The notes beneath the pieces are model-generated. The model was not told where the DNA came from. It ran no database searches and was given only the letters and a program-made list of their open reading frames with translations. Both the position numbers and the translations under genes were made by a program. A DNA stretch of 38,539 bases. Source: DASSUC01 sp035650075. Lineage in GTDB: Bacteria > Actinomycetota > Actinomycetes > Mycobacteriales > Micromonosporaceae. The first letter of the stretch is position 1. Every line of letters starts with the position of its first letter. Positions 23,494-31,674 of this stretch are shown here, one piece after another. The stretch spans positions 1-38,539 of the forward strand of contig DASRII010000500.1 of the NCBI GenBank assembly GCA_035650075.1, in the 5' to 3' direction.

Positions 23494-24585
23494 ATGCGCA
23501 GAGGGATCATCACCATCGTCGCGACTAGCTTGCTCGGCATGGGCGCACTGGCCGCCTGTGGCGACGACAACACCAGCGGCGGCGGTACGGCCACCACCCC
23601 GAAGGTCGGCGTCATCCTCCCCGACAGCAAGTCGTCGGTGCGTTGGGAGACCGCGGACCGCAAGTACCTGGAGGCGGCGTTCAAGGCCGCCGGCGTGCAG
23701 TACGACATCCAGAACGCACAGGGCGACAAGACCCAGTTCCAGACCATCGCTGACAACATGATCACCAGCGGGGTCAACGTGCTGATGATCGTCAACCTGG
23801 ACTCTGGTACCGGCAAGGCGGTGCTCGACAAGGCAAAGGCGCAGGGCATCCGTACGATCGACTACGACCGGCTGACCCTCAACGGCGCCGCCGACTACTA
23901 CGTCAGCTTCGACAACGAGGCCGTCGGCAAGCTGCAGGGCACGGGCCTGGTCAAGTGCCTGACCGACAAGAACGCGCAGAAGCCGGTCATCGCGGAGCTG
24001 AACGGCTCGCCGACCGACAACAACGCGACCCTGTTCAAGAACGGGTACGACTCGATCCTCAAGCCCAAGTACGACGCGGGCGAGTACACCAGAGGCCCGG
24101 ACGTGTCGGTACCGGACTGGGACAACACCCAGGCGGGCACGATCTTCGAGCAGATGATGACCCAGACCGGCAACAAGATCGACGGCGTGCTGGCGGCCAA
24201 CGACGGCCTCGGTAACGCGGCGATCACCGTCCTGAAGAAGAACAGCCTGAACGGCAAGGTGCCGGTCACCGGCCAGGACGCCACCACCCAGGGCCTGCAG
24301 AACATCCTCGCCGGCGACCAGTGCATGACCGTCTACAAGGCGATCAAGGGTGAGGCCGACAAGGCCGCCGAGCTGGCGGTCGCCCTGGCCAAGGGCGAGA
24401 CCAAGGAGACCGGCCAGAAGGTCGTCGACCCGGAGAGCAAGAAGGACGTCAAGGCCGTCCTGCTGACCCCGGTGGCGATCTACAAGGAGAACGTCAAGGA
24501 CGTCGTCGCGGACGGGTTCGTGACGAAGGAGGAGCTCTGCACCGGGACGTTCGCTGCGATGTGCGCTTCCGCTGGCATCAGCTGA
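23494..24585 (+). CDS. xylF: xylose-type ABC substrate-binding lipoprotein
   Basis: A 363-residue periplasmic-binding-protein-like lipoprotein (LAAC, Cys22) of the XylF/ChvE group. Diagnostic stretches are KVGVILPDSKSSVRWETAD, the TIDYDRLT segment and YYVSFDNEAVGKLQG, which line the sugar site in XylF homologues. It captures a pentose or hexose, probably D-xylose, for the downstream transporter. It is first in the operon xylF-xylG-xylH-ROK, the set I recall for S. coelicolor SCO6008-6011. A long perfect hairpin follows and may set the excess of binding protein over transporter. Confidence 0.88.
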   Translation: MRRGIITIVATSLLGMGALAACGDDNTSGGGTATTPKVGVILPDSKSSVRWETADRKYLEAAFKAAGVQYDIQNAQGDKTQFQTIADNMITSGVNVLMIVNLDSGTGKAVLDKAKAQGIRTIDYDRLTLNGAADYYVSFDNEAVGKLQGTGLVKCLTDKNAQKPVIAELNGSPTDNNATLFKNGYDSILKPKYDAGEYTRGPDVSVPDWDNTQAGTIFEQMMTQTGNKIDGVLAANDGLGNAAITVLKKNSLNGKVPVTGQDATTQGLQNILAGDQCMTVYKAIKGEADKAAELAVALAKGETKETGQKVVDPESKKDVKAVLLTPVAIYKENVKDVVADGFVTKEELCTGTFAAMCASAGIS

Positions 24586-24599
24586 CGCCGTAGGCGTAA

Positions 24600-24650
24600 C
24601 AATCTTGGAGCTGTGGTACCGGTCCCGGCCGGACCACAGCTCCAAGATTG
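24600..24650 (+). terminator. perfect 18-bp stem-loop between xylF and xylG
   Basis: CAATCTTGGAGCTGTGGT (24600-24617) is perfectly complementary to 24633-24650, with a 15-base GC-rich loop. It starts 15 bases after the xylF stop and ends 17 bases before xylG. Likely a partial terminator or mRNA-stabilising structure that lowers xylGH expression; it could also be a dispersed palindromic repeat. Confidence 0.7.
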
Positions 24651-24667
24651 CGCAGATTGGAGTCCCC

Positions 24668-25468
24668 ATGTCCGCGCCTCTCCTAGACCTTCGTGGAATC
24701 GACAAGAGCTTCGGTCCCGTGCAGGTTCTCCGTGACGTCGCCTTCGCCGTGCACCCGGGCGAGGTGACCGCACTCGTCGGCGACAACGGCGCCGGCAAGT
24801 CGACGCTCGTCAAGTGCGTCAGCGGTATCTACACCGCCGACGCCGGCGAGTTCTTCTTCGACGGCCAGCAGGTGACGATCCACAACCCGAGGGACGCCGC
24901 TGCCCTGGGCATCGAGATCGTGTACCAGGATCTCGCGCTCTGCGACAACCTCGACGTCGTCCAGAACATGTTCCTCGGCCGGGAACGCCGCCGCGGACTG
25001 ATACTGGACGAGTCCACAATGGAGCGACTGGCCGCCGAGACCCTGGCCGGCCTCGCGGTACGCACCGTCAGCTCGGTGCGCCAACACGTGTCCCGGCTCT
25101 CCGGCGGTCAGCGGCAGACGGTCGCGATCGCCAAGGCCGTGTTGTGGAACAGCCGGCTCGTCATCCTCGACGAGCCGACCGCGGCGCTCGGTGTGGCGCA
25201 GACCGCCCAGGTGCTCGAGCTGGTTCGGCGGATGGCCGACAACGGGCTGGCCGTCGTCCTGATCTCGCACAACATGAACGACGTCTTCGCGGTCTCCGAC
25301 CGCATCGCGGCCCTCTACCTCGGCCGGATGGTCGCCCAGGTGAAGACGACCGACGTGACCCACGCCCAGGTCGTCGAGCTCATCACGTCCGGCCGCAGCG
25401 GCGAGCTCGGACTGCGCGCCGAGGGCAGCGCCTTCGACGAGTACGACCTGAACGGAGCCGAGGAATGA
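24668..25468 (+). CDS. xylG: sugar ABC transporter ATP-binding protein, single-domain
   Basis: A 266-residue ATPase: Walker A GDNGAGKST (38-46), Q-loop YQD (86-88), signature LSGGQRQ (144-150), Walker B LVILDEP (164-170) and a switch His in LISHNM. Classical XylG/RbsA proteins have two fused domains of about 500 residues; this is the half-size version that acts as a homodimer, like FrcA. ATG 24668 has GGAG at good spacing. The stop overlaps the permease start (ATGA). Confidence 0.9.
   Translation: MSAPLLDLRGIDKSFGPVQVLRDVAFAVHPGEVTALVGDNGAGKSTLVKCVSGIYTADAGEFFFDGQQVTIHNPRDAAALGIEIVYQDLALCDNLDVVQNMFLGRERRRGLILDESTMERLAAETLAGLAVRTVSSVRQHVSRLSGGQRQTVAIAKAVLWNSRLVILDEPTAALGVAQTAQVLELVRRMADNGLAVVLISHNMNDVFAVSDRIAALYLGRMVAQVKTTDVTHAQVVELITSGRSGELGLRAEGSAFDEYDLNGAEE
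25013..25023. repeat. one-mismatch copy of the dispersed palindrome (TCCACAATGGA)
   Basis: TCCACAATGGA within xylG keeps both TCCA/TGGA arms of the 11-bp palindrome but differs next to the centre. Confidence 0.35.
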
Positions 25469-26724
25469 CAGCGTTGACGACGGCGGTACGCGGCGAGCCG
25501 GCGCCGGTACCTCGCGCGACCCTCGGCAGCCACGTCCGCGACTACCTCGGCCGGGTCCGCGGCGGCGACATCGGCGCGCTGCCGGCGGTACTGGGACTGG
25601 TCGTCCTGTGTACGGTCTTCTCGGTCATGCGGCCGGTGTTCCTGTCGACCGGCAACTTCGCCAACCTCCTCACCCAGGGTGCGCCGGTCACGGTCATCGC
25701 GATGGGGCTCATCTTCGTCCTGCTGATCGGTGAGATCGACCTGTCGGCCGGGTTCGCCAGCGGAGTGTGCGCCTCGGTCCTGGCGATCCTGCTGACGACC
25801 TACCAGGTGCCCTGGTTCGTCTCGGTCCCCGTGGCGGTCGGGGTGGGTACGGTCATCGGTCTCGTGCTGGGCTTCCTCGTCGCGAAGGTCGGCATACCGT
25901 CGTTCGTGGTCACGCTGGCGGCTTTCCTCGGCTTCCAGGGCGCGGTGCTCCTGCTGCTGAAGGAGGGCACGATCGTCCGGGTCAGCGACAACGTAATCAT
26001 CGCGATCGCCAACAAGAACATGCCGCCGCTGTTCGGCTGGTTGCTGGCTCTGGTGACGATCGGCGGGTTCGCCCTCGTCCAGTTGGTGCGGTGGGCGTTG
26101 CGGACCAACCGGGGCCTGATCGCCGATCCGCTGGCCGTCGTGCTGGGCCGCGTCGGTCTCGTCACGGTGCTCGTCGGGGCGTCGGTCTACCTGCTCAACC
26201 TCGAGCGCAGCCGCAACCCGCAGTTCGCTTCGCTCAAGGGCGTCCCCTACGTCGTACCGATCATCCTCGTGCTGTTGCTGGCCTGCACGTTCGTGCTCGG
26301 CCGTACGGCGTATGGGCGGTACCTGTACGCGATCGGCGGCAACGTGGAGGCGGCCCGGCGGGCCGGCATACCGGTGGACCGCATCCGCATCTCGGCGTTC
26401 ATGATCTGCTCGAGCCTCGCCGCGATCGGCGGCATCATCGCCGCGTCGAAGGCCGCCTCGGTCGACCCGAACACCGGTGGCAGCAACGTTCTGCTGTACG
26501 CCGTCGCGGCGGGTGTCATCGGCGGCACCAGCCTCTTCGGCGGCAAGGGTCGGGCGCTGGACGCGGTACTGGGTGGCGCCGTCATCGCGGTGATCATCAA
26601 CGGTACGAACCTCCTGCAGCTGAGCTCCAGCCTCAAGTTCATCTCGACCGGAGCCGTGCTGTTGCTCGCGGCCGGTGTCGACGCCCTGTCCCGGCGGCGG
26701 GCCGCAGCGACGGGTCACGGCTGA
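25465..26724 (+). CDS. xylH: sugar ABC transporter permease
   Basis: A 419-residue inner-membrane permease of the BPD_transp_2 (XylH/RbsC) type with ten or more hydrophobic segments. The GEIDLSAGF motif after the third helix is characteristic of this class. It also has a late YAIGGNVEAARRAGI, the cytoplasmic loop that contacts the ATPase, and GGTSLFGGKG. ATG 25465 overlaps the xylG stop. XylH proteins are typically about 390-430 residues, so the size fits. The ROK gene follows after two bases. Confidence 0.9.
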   Translation: MTALTTAVRGEPAPVPRATLGSHVRDYLGRVRGGDIGALPAVLGLVVLCTVFSVMRPVFLSTGNFANLLTQGAPVTVIAMGLIFVLLIGEIDLSAGFASGVCASVLAILLTTYQVPWFVSVPVAVGVGTVIGLVLGFLVAKVGIPSFVVTLAAFLGFQGAVLLLLKEGTIVRVSDNVIIAIANKNMPPLFGWLLALVTIGGFALVQLVRWALRTNRGLIADPLAVVLGRVGLVTVLVGASVYLLNLERSRNPQFASLKGVPYVVPIILVLLLACTFVLGRTAYGRYLYAIGGNVEAARRAGIPVDRIRISAFMICSSLAAIGGIIAASKAASVDPNTGGSNVLLYAVAAGVIGGTSLFGGKGRALDAVLGGAVIAVIINGTNLLQLSSSLKFISTGAVLLLAAGVDALSRRRAAATGHG

Positions 26725-26726
26725 CG

Positions 26727-27920
26727 GTGGTGCGTCCGGGGCCGAGCCAGGAGGAGGTACGCCGGCAGAACCTCGGGGCTCTGCTGCGCTACGTCCACGT
26801 GCACGGCGCCACGACGCGCGCGGAACTGACCACCGAACTGGGGCTCAACCGCTCCACCATCGGCGCCCTCACCGCCGACCTGGCCGCCGCCCGGCTGGTC
26901 AGCGAGGGGGCGCCGCGGGAGACCGGCCGGGCCGGGCGACCCTCGCTGGTCGTCCGGCCCGAGTCCGACCGGGTCTTCGCGTACGCGCTCAGCGTCGGCG
27001 TGGACCGCCTCCGCGCGGCCCGAGTTGGGCTCGGTGGCGCGGTCATCGACCACCGCGCCACCGAACGCCCGCGCGGGCAGGAGATCGCCGAGACCGTCGC
27101 GCAGCTCGCCCTGTTCGTGCGGCAGATGCACGGCTCCGTACCGCCGGACTCGGTCTGCGTCGGGTCCGGCGTCGCGGTCAGCGGCATGGTGCGGCACCCC
27201 GACGGGGTGGTCCGGCTCGCGCCGCACGCCGGCTGGGTCGACCAGCCGCTCGGGACGGCGCTGCGGTCGGCGCTCGGCGACAAGTCCCCCGTCACCGCCG
27301 GCAACGTCGCCGACCTCGCGGCGCTCGCCGAACACGCCCGCGGGGTGGCGGCCGGCTGCGACAACGTGATCTACCTGTACGGGGACGTCGGCGTCGGGGC
27401 CGGCATCATCGCTGGCGGCCGTCGCGTCACCGGTCACGGTGGTTACGGGGGCGAGGTCGGACACATGGTCGTCCACCCGGGCGGCCGGCCCTGCGGCTGC
27501 GGGTCGCGGGGCTGCTGGGAGACGGAGATCGGGGAGTACGCACTGCTCCGCGCCGCCGGCCGGGACGACGCGGTGACCGGCCGCGACGCGGTACTCGCCG
27601 TCGTCGACGCGGCGTCCCGGGGAGACGCGGGCGCCCAGGCGGCGGTACGCCAGGTCGGCGACTGGCTCGGCTTCGGCGTCGCCAACCTCGTCAACATCTT
27701 CAATCCCGAAATGGTCATCTTCGGCGGGACGATGCGGGACGTGTATCTCGCGTCCGCGGCCCAGATCCGCAGCCGCCTCAACTCGATGGGCCTGCCCGCG
27801 TGCCGCGAGCACGTGCGGCTGCGCACCCCGTCCCTCGGCGACGACGCGGCCCTGATCGGGGCCGCGGAGCTGGCGTTCGAGCAGTTGCTCGCCGACCCGC
27901 TGCTGTCCGCGGGCGGCTAA
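26727..27920 (+). CDS. ROK-family transcriptional regulator
   Basis: A 397-residue ROK repressor. A winged helix-turn-helix occupies about 10-75 (TRAELTTELGLNRSTIGALTADL, wing GRAGRPS) and a sugar-kinase-like domain follows. The ROK zinc motif is intact: GHGGYGGEVGH with Cys256, Cys258 and Cys263 (CGCGSRGC). The kinase catalytic Asp in the usual NDA reads NVA (193-195), so it should bind sugar but not phosphorylate. GTG 26727 or 26730 lies directly after the xylH stop. It is in the position of Rok7B7 next to xylFGH in Streptomyces and probably controls this operon. Confidence 0.88.
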   Translation: MVRPGPSQEEVRRQNLGALLRYVHVHGATTRAELTTELGLNRSTIGALTADLAAARLVSEGAPRETGRAGRPSLVVRPESDRVFAYALSVGVDRLRAARVGLGGAVIDHRATERPRGQEIAETVAQLALFVRQMHGSVPPDSVCVGSGVAVSGMVRHPDGVVRLAPHAGWVDQPLGTALRSALGDKSPVTAGNVADLAALAEHARGVAAGCDNVIYLYGDVGVGAGIIAGGRRVTGHGGYGGEVGHMVVHPGGRPCGCGSRGCWETEIGEYALLRAAGRDDAVTGRDAVLAVVDAASRGDAGAQAAVRQVGDWLGFGVANLVNIFNPEMVIFGGTMRDVYLASAAQIRSRLNSMGLPACREHVRLRTPSLGDDAALIGAAELAFEQLLADPLLSAGG

Positions 27921-27937
27921 CGCGAGATGCTGGCCGG

Positions 27938-28294
27938 GTGAAGGGTGTGGCACTCGCGATGCGGTTCGTGCTCGAGCTGTTGGCGCTGGCGGCGCTGGCG
28001 TACGGTGGCTGGCAGGTCGACGCTCCACTGTGGATCCGGGCCCTGCTGGCGGTCGCGTTTCCCTTGGTGGGCATAGCGATCTGGGGCACGTGGGTGGCGC
28101 CCCGGGCGCGGCACGTGCTGCGTGATCCGCTGCGCCTCGTGCCGGAGTGGGTGGTGTTCGGCGGCGCCACGATCGCCCTCACGGTATCGGGGCAGCCCGT
28201 GATCGCCGCGATACTGGCCGTGCTCGCGGCTGGCAATCGGGTGGCGCTGTGGCTGCTCGGCGTGGGTACCGGCGGCGAGGTCGTCAGCCGTTGA
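27938..28294 (+). CDS. YrdB-like DUF2568 membrane protein
   Basis: A 118-residue protein with four hydrophobic helices, close to the usual DUF2568 length. GTG 27938 gives MKGVALAMRFVLELLALAALAYGGW, matching the family's N-terminal helix; ATG 27959 is a shorter alternative. Function unknown. The stop overlaps the convergent SufR-like gene by 11 bases. An exact TCCACTGTGGA copy lies at 28024-28034. Confidence 0.8.
   Translation: MKGVALAMRFVLELLALAALAYGGWQVDAPLWIRALLAVAFPLVGIAIWGTWVAPRARHVLRDPLRLVPEWVVFGGATIALTVSGQPVIAAILAVLAAGNRVALWLLGVGTGGEVVSR
28024..28034. repeat. dispersed 11-bp palindrome TCCACTGTGGA, copy 3
   Basis: Exact copy in the DUF2568 gene. Confidence 0.6.
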
Positions 28295-28970
28295 TCTCGA
28301 CGCAGCACTCGCCGGCGGCCGGGGCCAGCCGAGCGGACAGGCGGCTGGTACCGATTCCGGCCAGCAGTCCCACCACGAACTCCTCGTTCAGGCCGCAGAC
28401 CAGCTCGGGCTGCCGGACCGCGAGCGCGTGGAAGGGGCAGTTGCGCAGCCGGGTGCGACCGCCGGCCGTGGACCGGGGTTCGAACCCGAGCAGGGCCAGC
28501 GCGCGGCACGCGTACCCCAACTCCTGTTCGACGCTGTCGTCGCGCGGACCGTCACCCGCGGCGCGGAGGTCGGCGCCGATCTGATGGCCGCGCGTCCGCG
28601 CGATCCGCAGGCCGGCCGCCCCGGCGTCGGTCGGCGACTCCGCGATCGCGTCGGCCAGGATCTCACCGACCAGGTCGTAGCGGCGTTCGGGGACCATCAC
28701 GCTGAGGTCCGGGCCGGTCACTGAATAGACCTTGGGGGTACGGCCGCGGCCGCGTGGCTCCCCCGGCGGCGACTGGTAGGTGGCCTGCAGCAGGCCGGCG
28801 TCCACGAGCTTGTCCAGATGGAAGGCTGCCAGACCGCGCGAGATGCGCTGGGCGTCCGCCGCCTCCTCACGGCTGACGGGATGGTCCTGGCGGCGGACGT
28901 AGTCGTACAGGGCTCGTCGCACCTTGTCGACGAGCGCCGAGACCGCCTGCCAAGGACCGGACACGCTCAC
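28284..28970 (-). CDS. SufR-like winged-helix regulator
   Basis: A 228-residue regulator of the COG2345 type. The N-terminal winged helix-turn-helix (about 12-80) has SREEAADAQRISRGLAAFHLDKLVDAGLL and a basic wing. The C-terminal domain ends with NCPFH, a second Cys 14 residues later (VCGLN) and ECC near the end. This is the cysteine arrangement of the iron-sulfur sensor SufR with one middle Cys missing. GTG 28970 is chosen; the long upstream extension crosses the divergent promoter. It probably senses iron-sulfur or redox state and regulates itself and the divergent DUF2231 genes (inference). Confidence 0.78.
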   Translation of the reverse strand: MSVSGPWQAVSALVDKVRRALYDYVRRQDHPVSREEAADAQRISRGLAAFHLDKLVDAGLLQATYQSPPGEPRGRGRTPKVYSVTGPDLSVMVPERRYDLVGEILADAIAESPTDAGAAGLRIARTRGHQIGADLRAAGDGPRDDSVEQELGYACRALALLGFEPRSTAGGRTRLRNCPFHALAVRQPELVCGLNEEFVVGLLAGIGTSRLSARLAPAAGECCVEING

Positions 28971-28975
28971 GAGAT

Positions 28976-29000
28976 TATCACCAACAACCGCTGTTGATAT
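28976..29000. promoter_or_regulatory. dyad CAAC-N7-GTTG in the divergent promoter
   Basis: CAAC (28982-28985) and GTTG (28993-28996) form an inverted repeat that extends with one bulge into flanking TATCA and ATA. SufR proteins are known to bind CAAC-N6-GTTG; here the spacer is one base longer. It begins six bases upstream of the regulator start, suggesting autoregulation. Confidence 0.5.
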
Positions 29001-29053
29001 TCTGCCGCAGTGGGTACAGGATACGGGTGACCTGTTCGCCACGGAGGATGTCG

Positions 29054-29557
29054 ATGGAGCCCAATCCGCAGGCCAAACGGCCGGTGACGATCCTTGCCGG
29101 ACCATACGGACACCCGATCCACCCCGCTGTCGTATCGCTACCCATCGGTGCGTGGGTCGCCAGCTTCGTCTTCGATGTCGGTTCCCGCGTCGTCGCCGAC
29201 CCGGAGTTCCTGACCGAGGGATCGCGCTGGCTGATCGCCATCGGGGTGCTCGGCGCGGTGATCGCGGCGCTGACCGGGTTCCTCGACCTGTTCGCGATCC
29301 CGACGAGGACACCGGCGTTCCGGACGGCTCTGCTGCACATGACACTCAATCTGGTGGTGACCGCCGCGTACGCGATCAACTTCGTGTGGCGCGGCGGTGT
29401 GGATACCGCCCAGGTGGCGGTGGGACCAATGGTGTTGTCCGCGGTCAGCCTGGCCGCGCTGGCCGTGTCCGGGTTCATCGGCGGCCACCTCGCGTTCCGG
29501 TACGGAGTGCGGGTCGCCGACGAGTCCACGCAGGCCGAGGGTTTCGTGAGGAGGTAG
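29054..29557 (+). CDS. DUF2231 membrane protein
   Basis: A 167-residue membrane protein of the DUF2231 family. The signature GHPIHPAVVSLPIGAWVASFVFD (about 19-41) is clear and four hydrophobic helices follow. The conserved histidines suggest haem or metal binding, but the function is unestablished. ATG 29054 has GGAGG at good spacing; ATG 29048 would be too close to it. It is divergent from the SufR-like regulator and is followed after five bases by a second membrane gene. Confidence 0.85.
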   Translation: MEPNPQAKRPVTILAGPYGHPIHPAVVSLPIGAWVASFVFDVGSRVVADPEFLTEGSRWLIAIGVLGAVIAALTGFLDLFAIPTRTPAFRTALLHMTLNLVVTAAYAINFVWRGGVDTAQVAVGPMVLSAVSLAALAVSGFIGGHLAFRYGVRVADESTQAEGFVRR

Positions 29558-29562
29558 TCGAG

Positions 29563-29958
29563 GTGGGTATCGCAACACTGATCACGTGGATCCTCGCCGC
29601 TGGCGGCGGATTCTTCATGCTCGGGCAATGGATCGCGCGAGGGGGCGCGCGAGGCACGGCGACGACGAACTTCCCGCCGGCGGTGATCTTCGGGCACTTC
29701 CTGCTCGCGGCGGCCGGCCTGGTCGTGTGGATCGTGTACCTGGTCGCCAAGACCGACGCGCTGGTCTGGGTCGCGTTCGCGTTGCTGCTCCCCGTCGCGG
29801 TGCTCGGGCTGGTGATGTTCCTGCGCTGGTGGCCGGGGCGGGCCGGGTCGACGACGGTGGAGTCGCGGTTCCCGCAACCGGTCGTCTTCGCCCACGGGCT
29901 GTTCGCGGTGACGACGGTGGTGCTGGTGCTGCTGACGGGGCTCGGCGTCGGTAACTGA
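29563..29958 (+). CDS. small four-helix membrane protein
   Basis: A 131-residue membrane protein from GTG 29563, with GAGGAGG at 29548-29554 as ribosome-binding site. About four hydrophobic segments (4-20, 43-61, 66-83, 105-125) and conserved-looking His44 and His112 at helix starts. I cannot name a family. Operon position after DUF2231 suggests that the two act together, perhaps as a haem or quinone membrane unit (inference). Confidence 0.75.
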   Translation: MGIATLITWILAAGGGFFMLGQWIARGGARGTATTNFPPAVIFGHFLLAAAGLVVWIVYLVAKTDALVWVAFALLLPVAVLGLVMFLRWWPGRAGSTTVESRFPQPVVFAHGLFAVTTVVLVLLTGLGVGN

Positions 29959-29994
29959 CGCGCCGCGCATCGCCACCGCCGCTATGGTCGTCGC

Positions 29995-30375
29995 GTGGAT
30001 CTCCGTATTCAGTGCCTGAACATAGACACCACCGATCCCGACCGGCTGGCGGCCTTCTGGGAGGCCGCCCTGGGTTGGCGACGTACGCACTCCAGCGACG
30101 AGGAGGTCGTGCTCGAACCGCCGGCAGGTAGCCGCGAGGACGGCGTCGTACCGGACCTGCTCTTCCTGCGCGTGCCCGAGGAGAAGGCGGGCAAGAACCG
30201 GCTACACCTCGACCTGCGTCCGCTGGACCAGGCGGCCGAGGTCGCCCGGCTCGAAGGGCTGGGCGCCCGGCGCGCCGACGTCGGCCAGGGATCCGACGTG
30301 AAATGGGTCGTGATGGCCGACCCGGACGGCAACGAGTTCTGCGTGCTGCGCCCGTACCCGCCCAAGCCGGCGTGA
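29995..30375 (+). CDS. VOC/glyoxalase-like protein
   Basis: A 126-residue protein of the vicinal oxygen chelate superfamily (Glyoxalase_6-like). The paired beta-alpha-beta modules show DTTDPDRLAAFWEAALGW near the start, HLDLRP (His residue 71) in the middle and DPDGNEFCVL at the end. Many actinobacterial members have no known substrate. GTG 29995; the stop overlaps the comB start (GTGA). Confidence 0.82.
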   Translation: MDLRIQCLNIDTTDPDRLAAFWEAALGWRRTHSSDEEVVLEPPAGSREDGVVPDLLFLRVPEEKAGKNRLHLDLRPLDQAAEVARLEGLGARRADVGQGSDVKWVVMADPDGNEFCVLRPYPPKPA

Positions 30376-31070
30376 CCACTCTCAGCATCCAGCAGTTGGC
30401 GAACCTGGAGCCGAGACCGCCGGTGGTCGTCGTCATCGATGTGCTGCGCGCGTTCACCACCGCGGCGGTCGCGTTCGCCGGGCACGCCGACGGCATCGTG
30501 CTGGCCGCGTCGCCGGACGAGGCGCTGCGCATCCGCGACCGGCTGCCCGGCGCGTTGGCGGTCAAGGACGGGCCGCCCGACCCGGCCTTCGACGCGGTCA
30601 ACTCACCCGCGGAGATGGACCAGCTCGACGTGGCCGGAAGGACGGTGGTCCTCGCGACCACCAACGGCACCGTGGGCGCGGTGGCGGCGGACGGTGCCGA
30701 GCTGCTCGTGTGCGCCAGCTTCGTGGTGGCCGGCGCGACGGCCGCGTACCTGGCCCGTGACGGGCGTCCGGTCACGTACGTGGCGACCGGTGAGGACGGC
30801 CGCGCCGAAGAGGACATCGCGTGTGCCGAGTACCTGGCCGCCCTGCTCGATGGCGCCGCTCTGCTCGATGGCGCCGAGGTCGATCCCGCGCCGTACCTGC
30901 GTCGGGCCCGTCGGTCCGGGTTGGCGGAGCGGCTCACGCGGGGAGCGCGGGACGGCTACCCCGGCATCCACGCCGACGACGTGTACTACTGCCTGGCCGT
31001 CGACCGGTACGACTTCACGATGGTGGCCACCCGCACGGGTCCGGACCTCGTGCTGCGCCCACTACGCTGA
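30372..31070 (+). CDS. comB: ComB-like 2-phosphosulfolactate phosphatase
   Basis: A 232-residue protein of the ComB family, which in methanogens dephosphorylates 2-phosphosulfolactate in coenzyme M biosynthesis. Signature stretches are VIDVLRAFTT (21-30), VKDGPPDPAFDAVNSPAE and LATTNGT (94-100). No ComA, ComC or other coenzyme M genes are in the window, so the physiological role is open; phosphatase activity is inferred from the family. GTG 30372 overlaps the VOC stop. A 16-of-18-base tandem duplication (30843-30878) adds the sequence LLDGAA-LLDGAE. Confidence 0.82.
   Translation: MTTLSIQQLANLEPRPPVVVVIDVLRAFTTAAVAFAGHADGIVLAASPDEALRIRDRLPGALAVKDGPPDPAFDAVNSPAEMDQLDVAGRTVVLATTNGTVGAVAADGAELLVCASFVVAGATAAYLARDGRPVTYVATGEDGRAEEDIACAEYLAALLDGAALLDGAEVDPAPYLRRARRSGLAERLTRGARDGYPGIHADDVYYCLAVDRYDFTMVATRTGPDLVLRPLR
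30843..30878 (+). repeat. tandem 18-bp duplication in comB
   Basis: Two adjacent 18-base units sharing their first 16 bases (CTGCTCGATGGCGCCG). The frame is kept, adding six residues in a surface-like helix region. Confidence 0.7.
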
Positions 31071-31074
31071 CCCC

Positions 31075-31674
31075 ATGATCGAGACCGATCCGAAGGCCGA
31101 CCTGAAGCGGTACCTCCAGGCCGGGCGGGACGCCTTGCTGTGGAAGCTGGACGGAATTTCGGAGTACGACGTCCGCCGCCCGCTGGTGCCGACCGGTACC
31201 AACCTGCTCGGCCTCGTCAAGCACGTCGCCAGCGTCGAGGCGGGGTACTTCGGCGAGACGTTCGGCCGGCCGTTCGACGAGCCGATGCCGTGGTTCGACG
31301 ACGGCGCCGAACCCAACGCGGACATGTGGGCCACCGCCGAGGAGTCGCGGGAGCAGATCGTCGGGCTGTACCGCCGCGTCTGGGCGCACTCGGATGCCAC
31401 GATCGACGCGCTGCCGCTGGACGCGGTCGGCCACGTCCCGTGGTGGCCGCCGGAACGCAAAGAGGTCACCCTGCACCGCATCCTCATCCACATGATCGCC
31501 GAGACCGACCGGCACGCCGGGCACGCCGACATCGTGCGCGAGCTCATCGACGGCACGGTCGGTTTGCGGGACGGCAACACCAACATCCCGGGGCAGGACG
31601 AGGCCTGGTGGGCCAGTTACCGCGACCGGCTGGAACGCGTCGCGCGCGAGGCCGGATCCGCGGGCAGCGGCTGA
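31075..31674 (+). CDS. DinB-family (DUF664) protein
   Basis: A 199-residue four-helix-bundle protein of the DinB/YfiT-like superfamily. Metal-ligand histidines are expected in GLVKHVASVEAGYFG and in HRILIHMIAETDRHAGHADIVREL. These proteins include mycothiol- and bacillithiol-dependent transferases; the substrate here is unknown. ATG 31075 is four bases after comB. The 3' end overlaps the convergent Asp-box gene by 58 bases. Confidence 0.85.
   Translation: MIETDPKADLKRYLQAGRDALLWKLDGISEYDVRRPLVPTGTNLLGLVKHVASVEAGYFGETFGRPFDEPMPWFDDGAEPNADMWATAEESREQIVGLYRRVWAHSDATIDALPLDAVGHVPWWPPERKEVTLHRILIHMIAETDRHAGHADIVRELIDGTVGLRDGNTNIPGQDEAWWASYRDRLERVAREAGSAGSG

Noticed and set aside
26397..26406. Second copy of the TGATCATGAA element
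   Set aside because: Only TTCATGATC occurs, within conserved permease codons, with no partner arm.
28971..29345. Upstream extension of the SufR-like regulator
   Set aside because: It would run through the divergent promoter and DUF2231 coding region; GTG 28970 fits the helix-turn-helix start.
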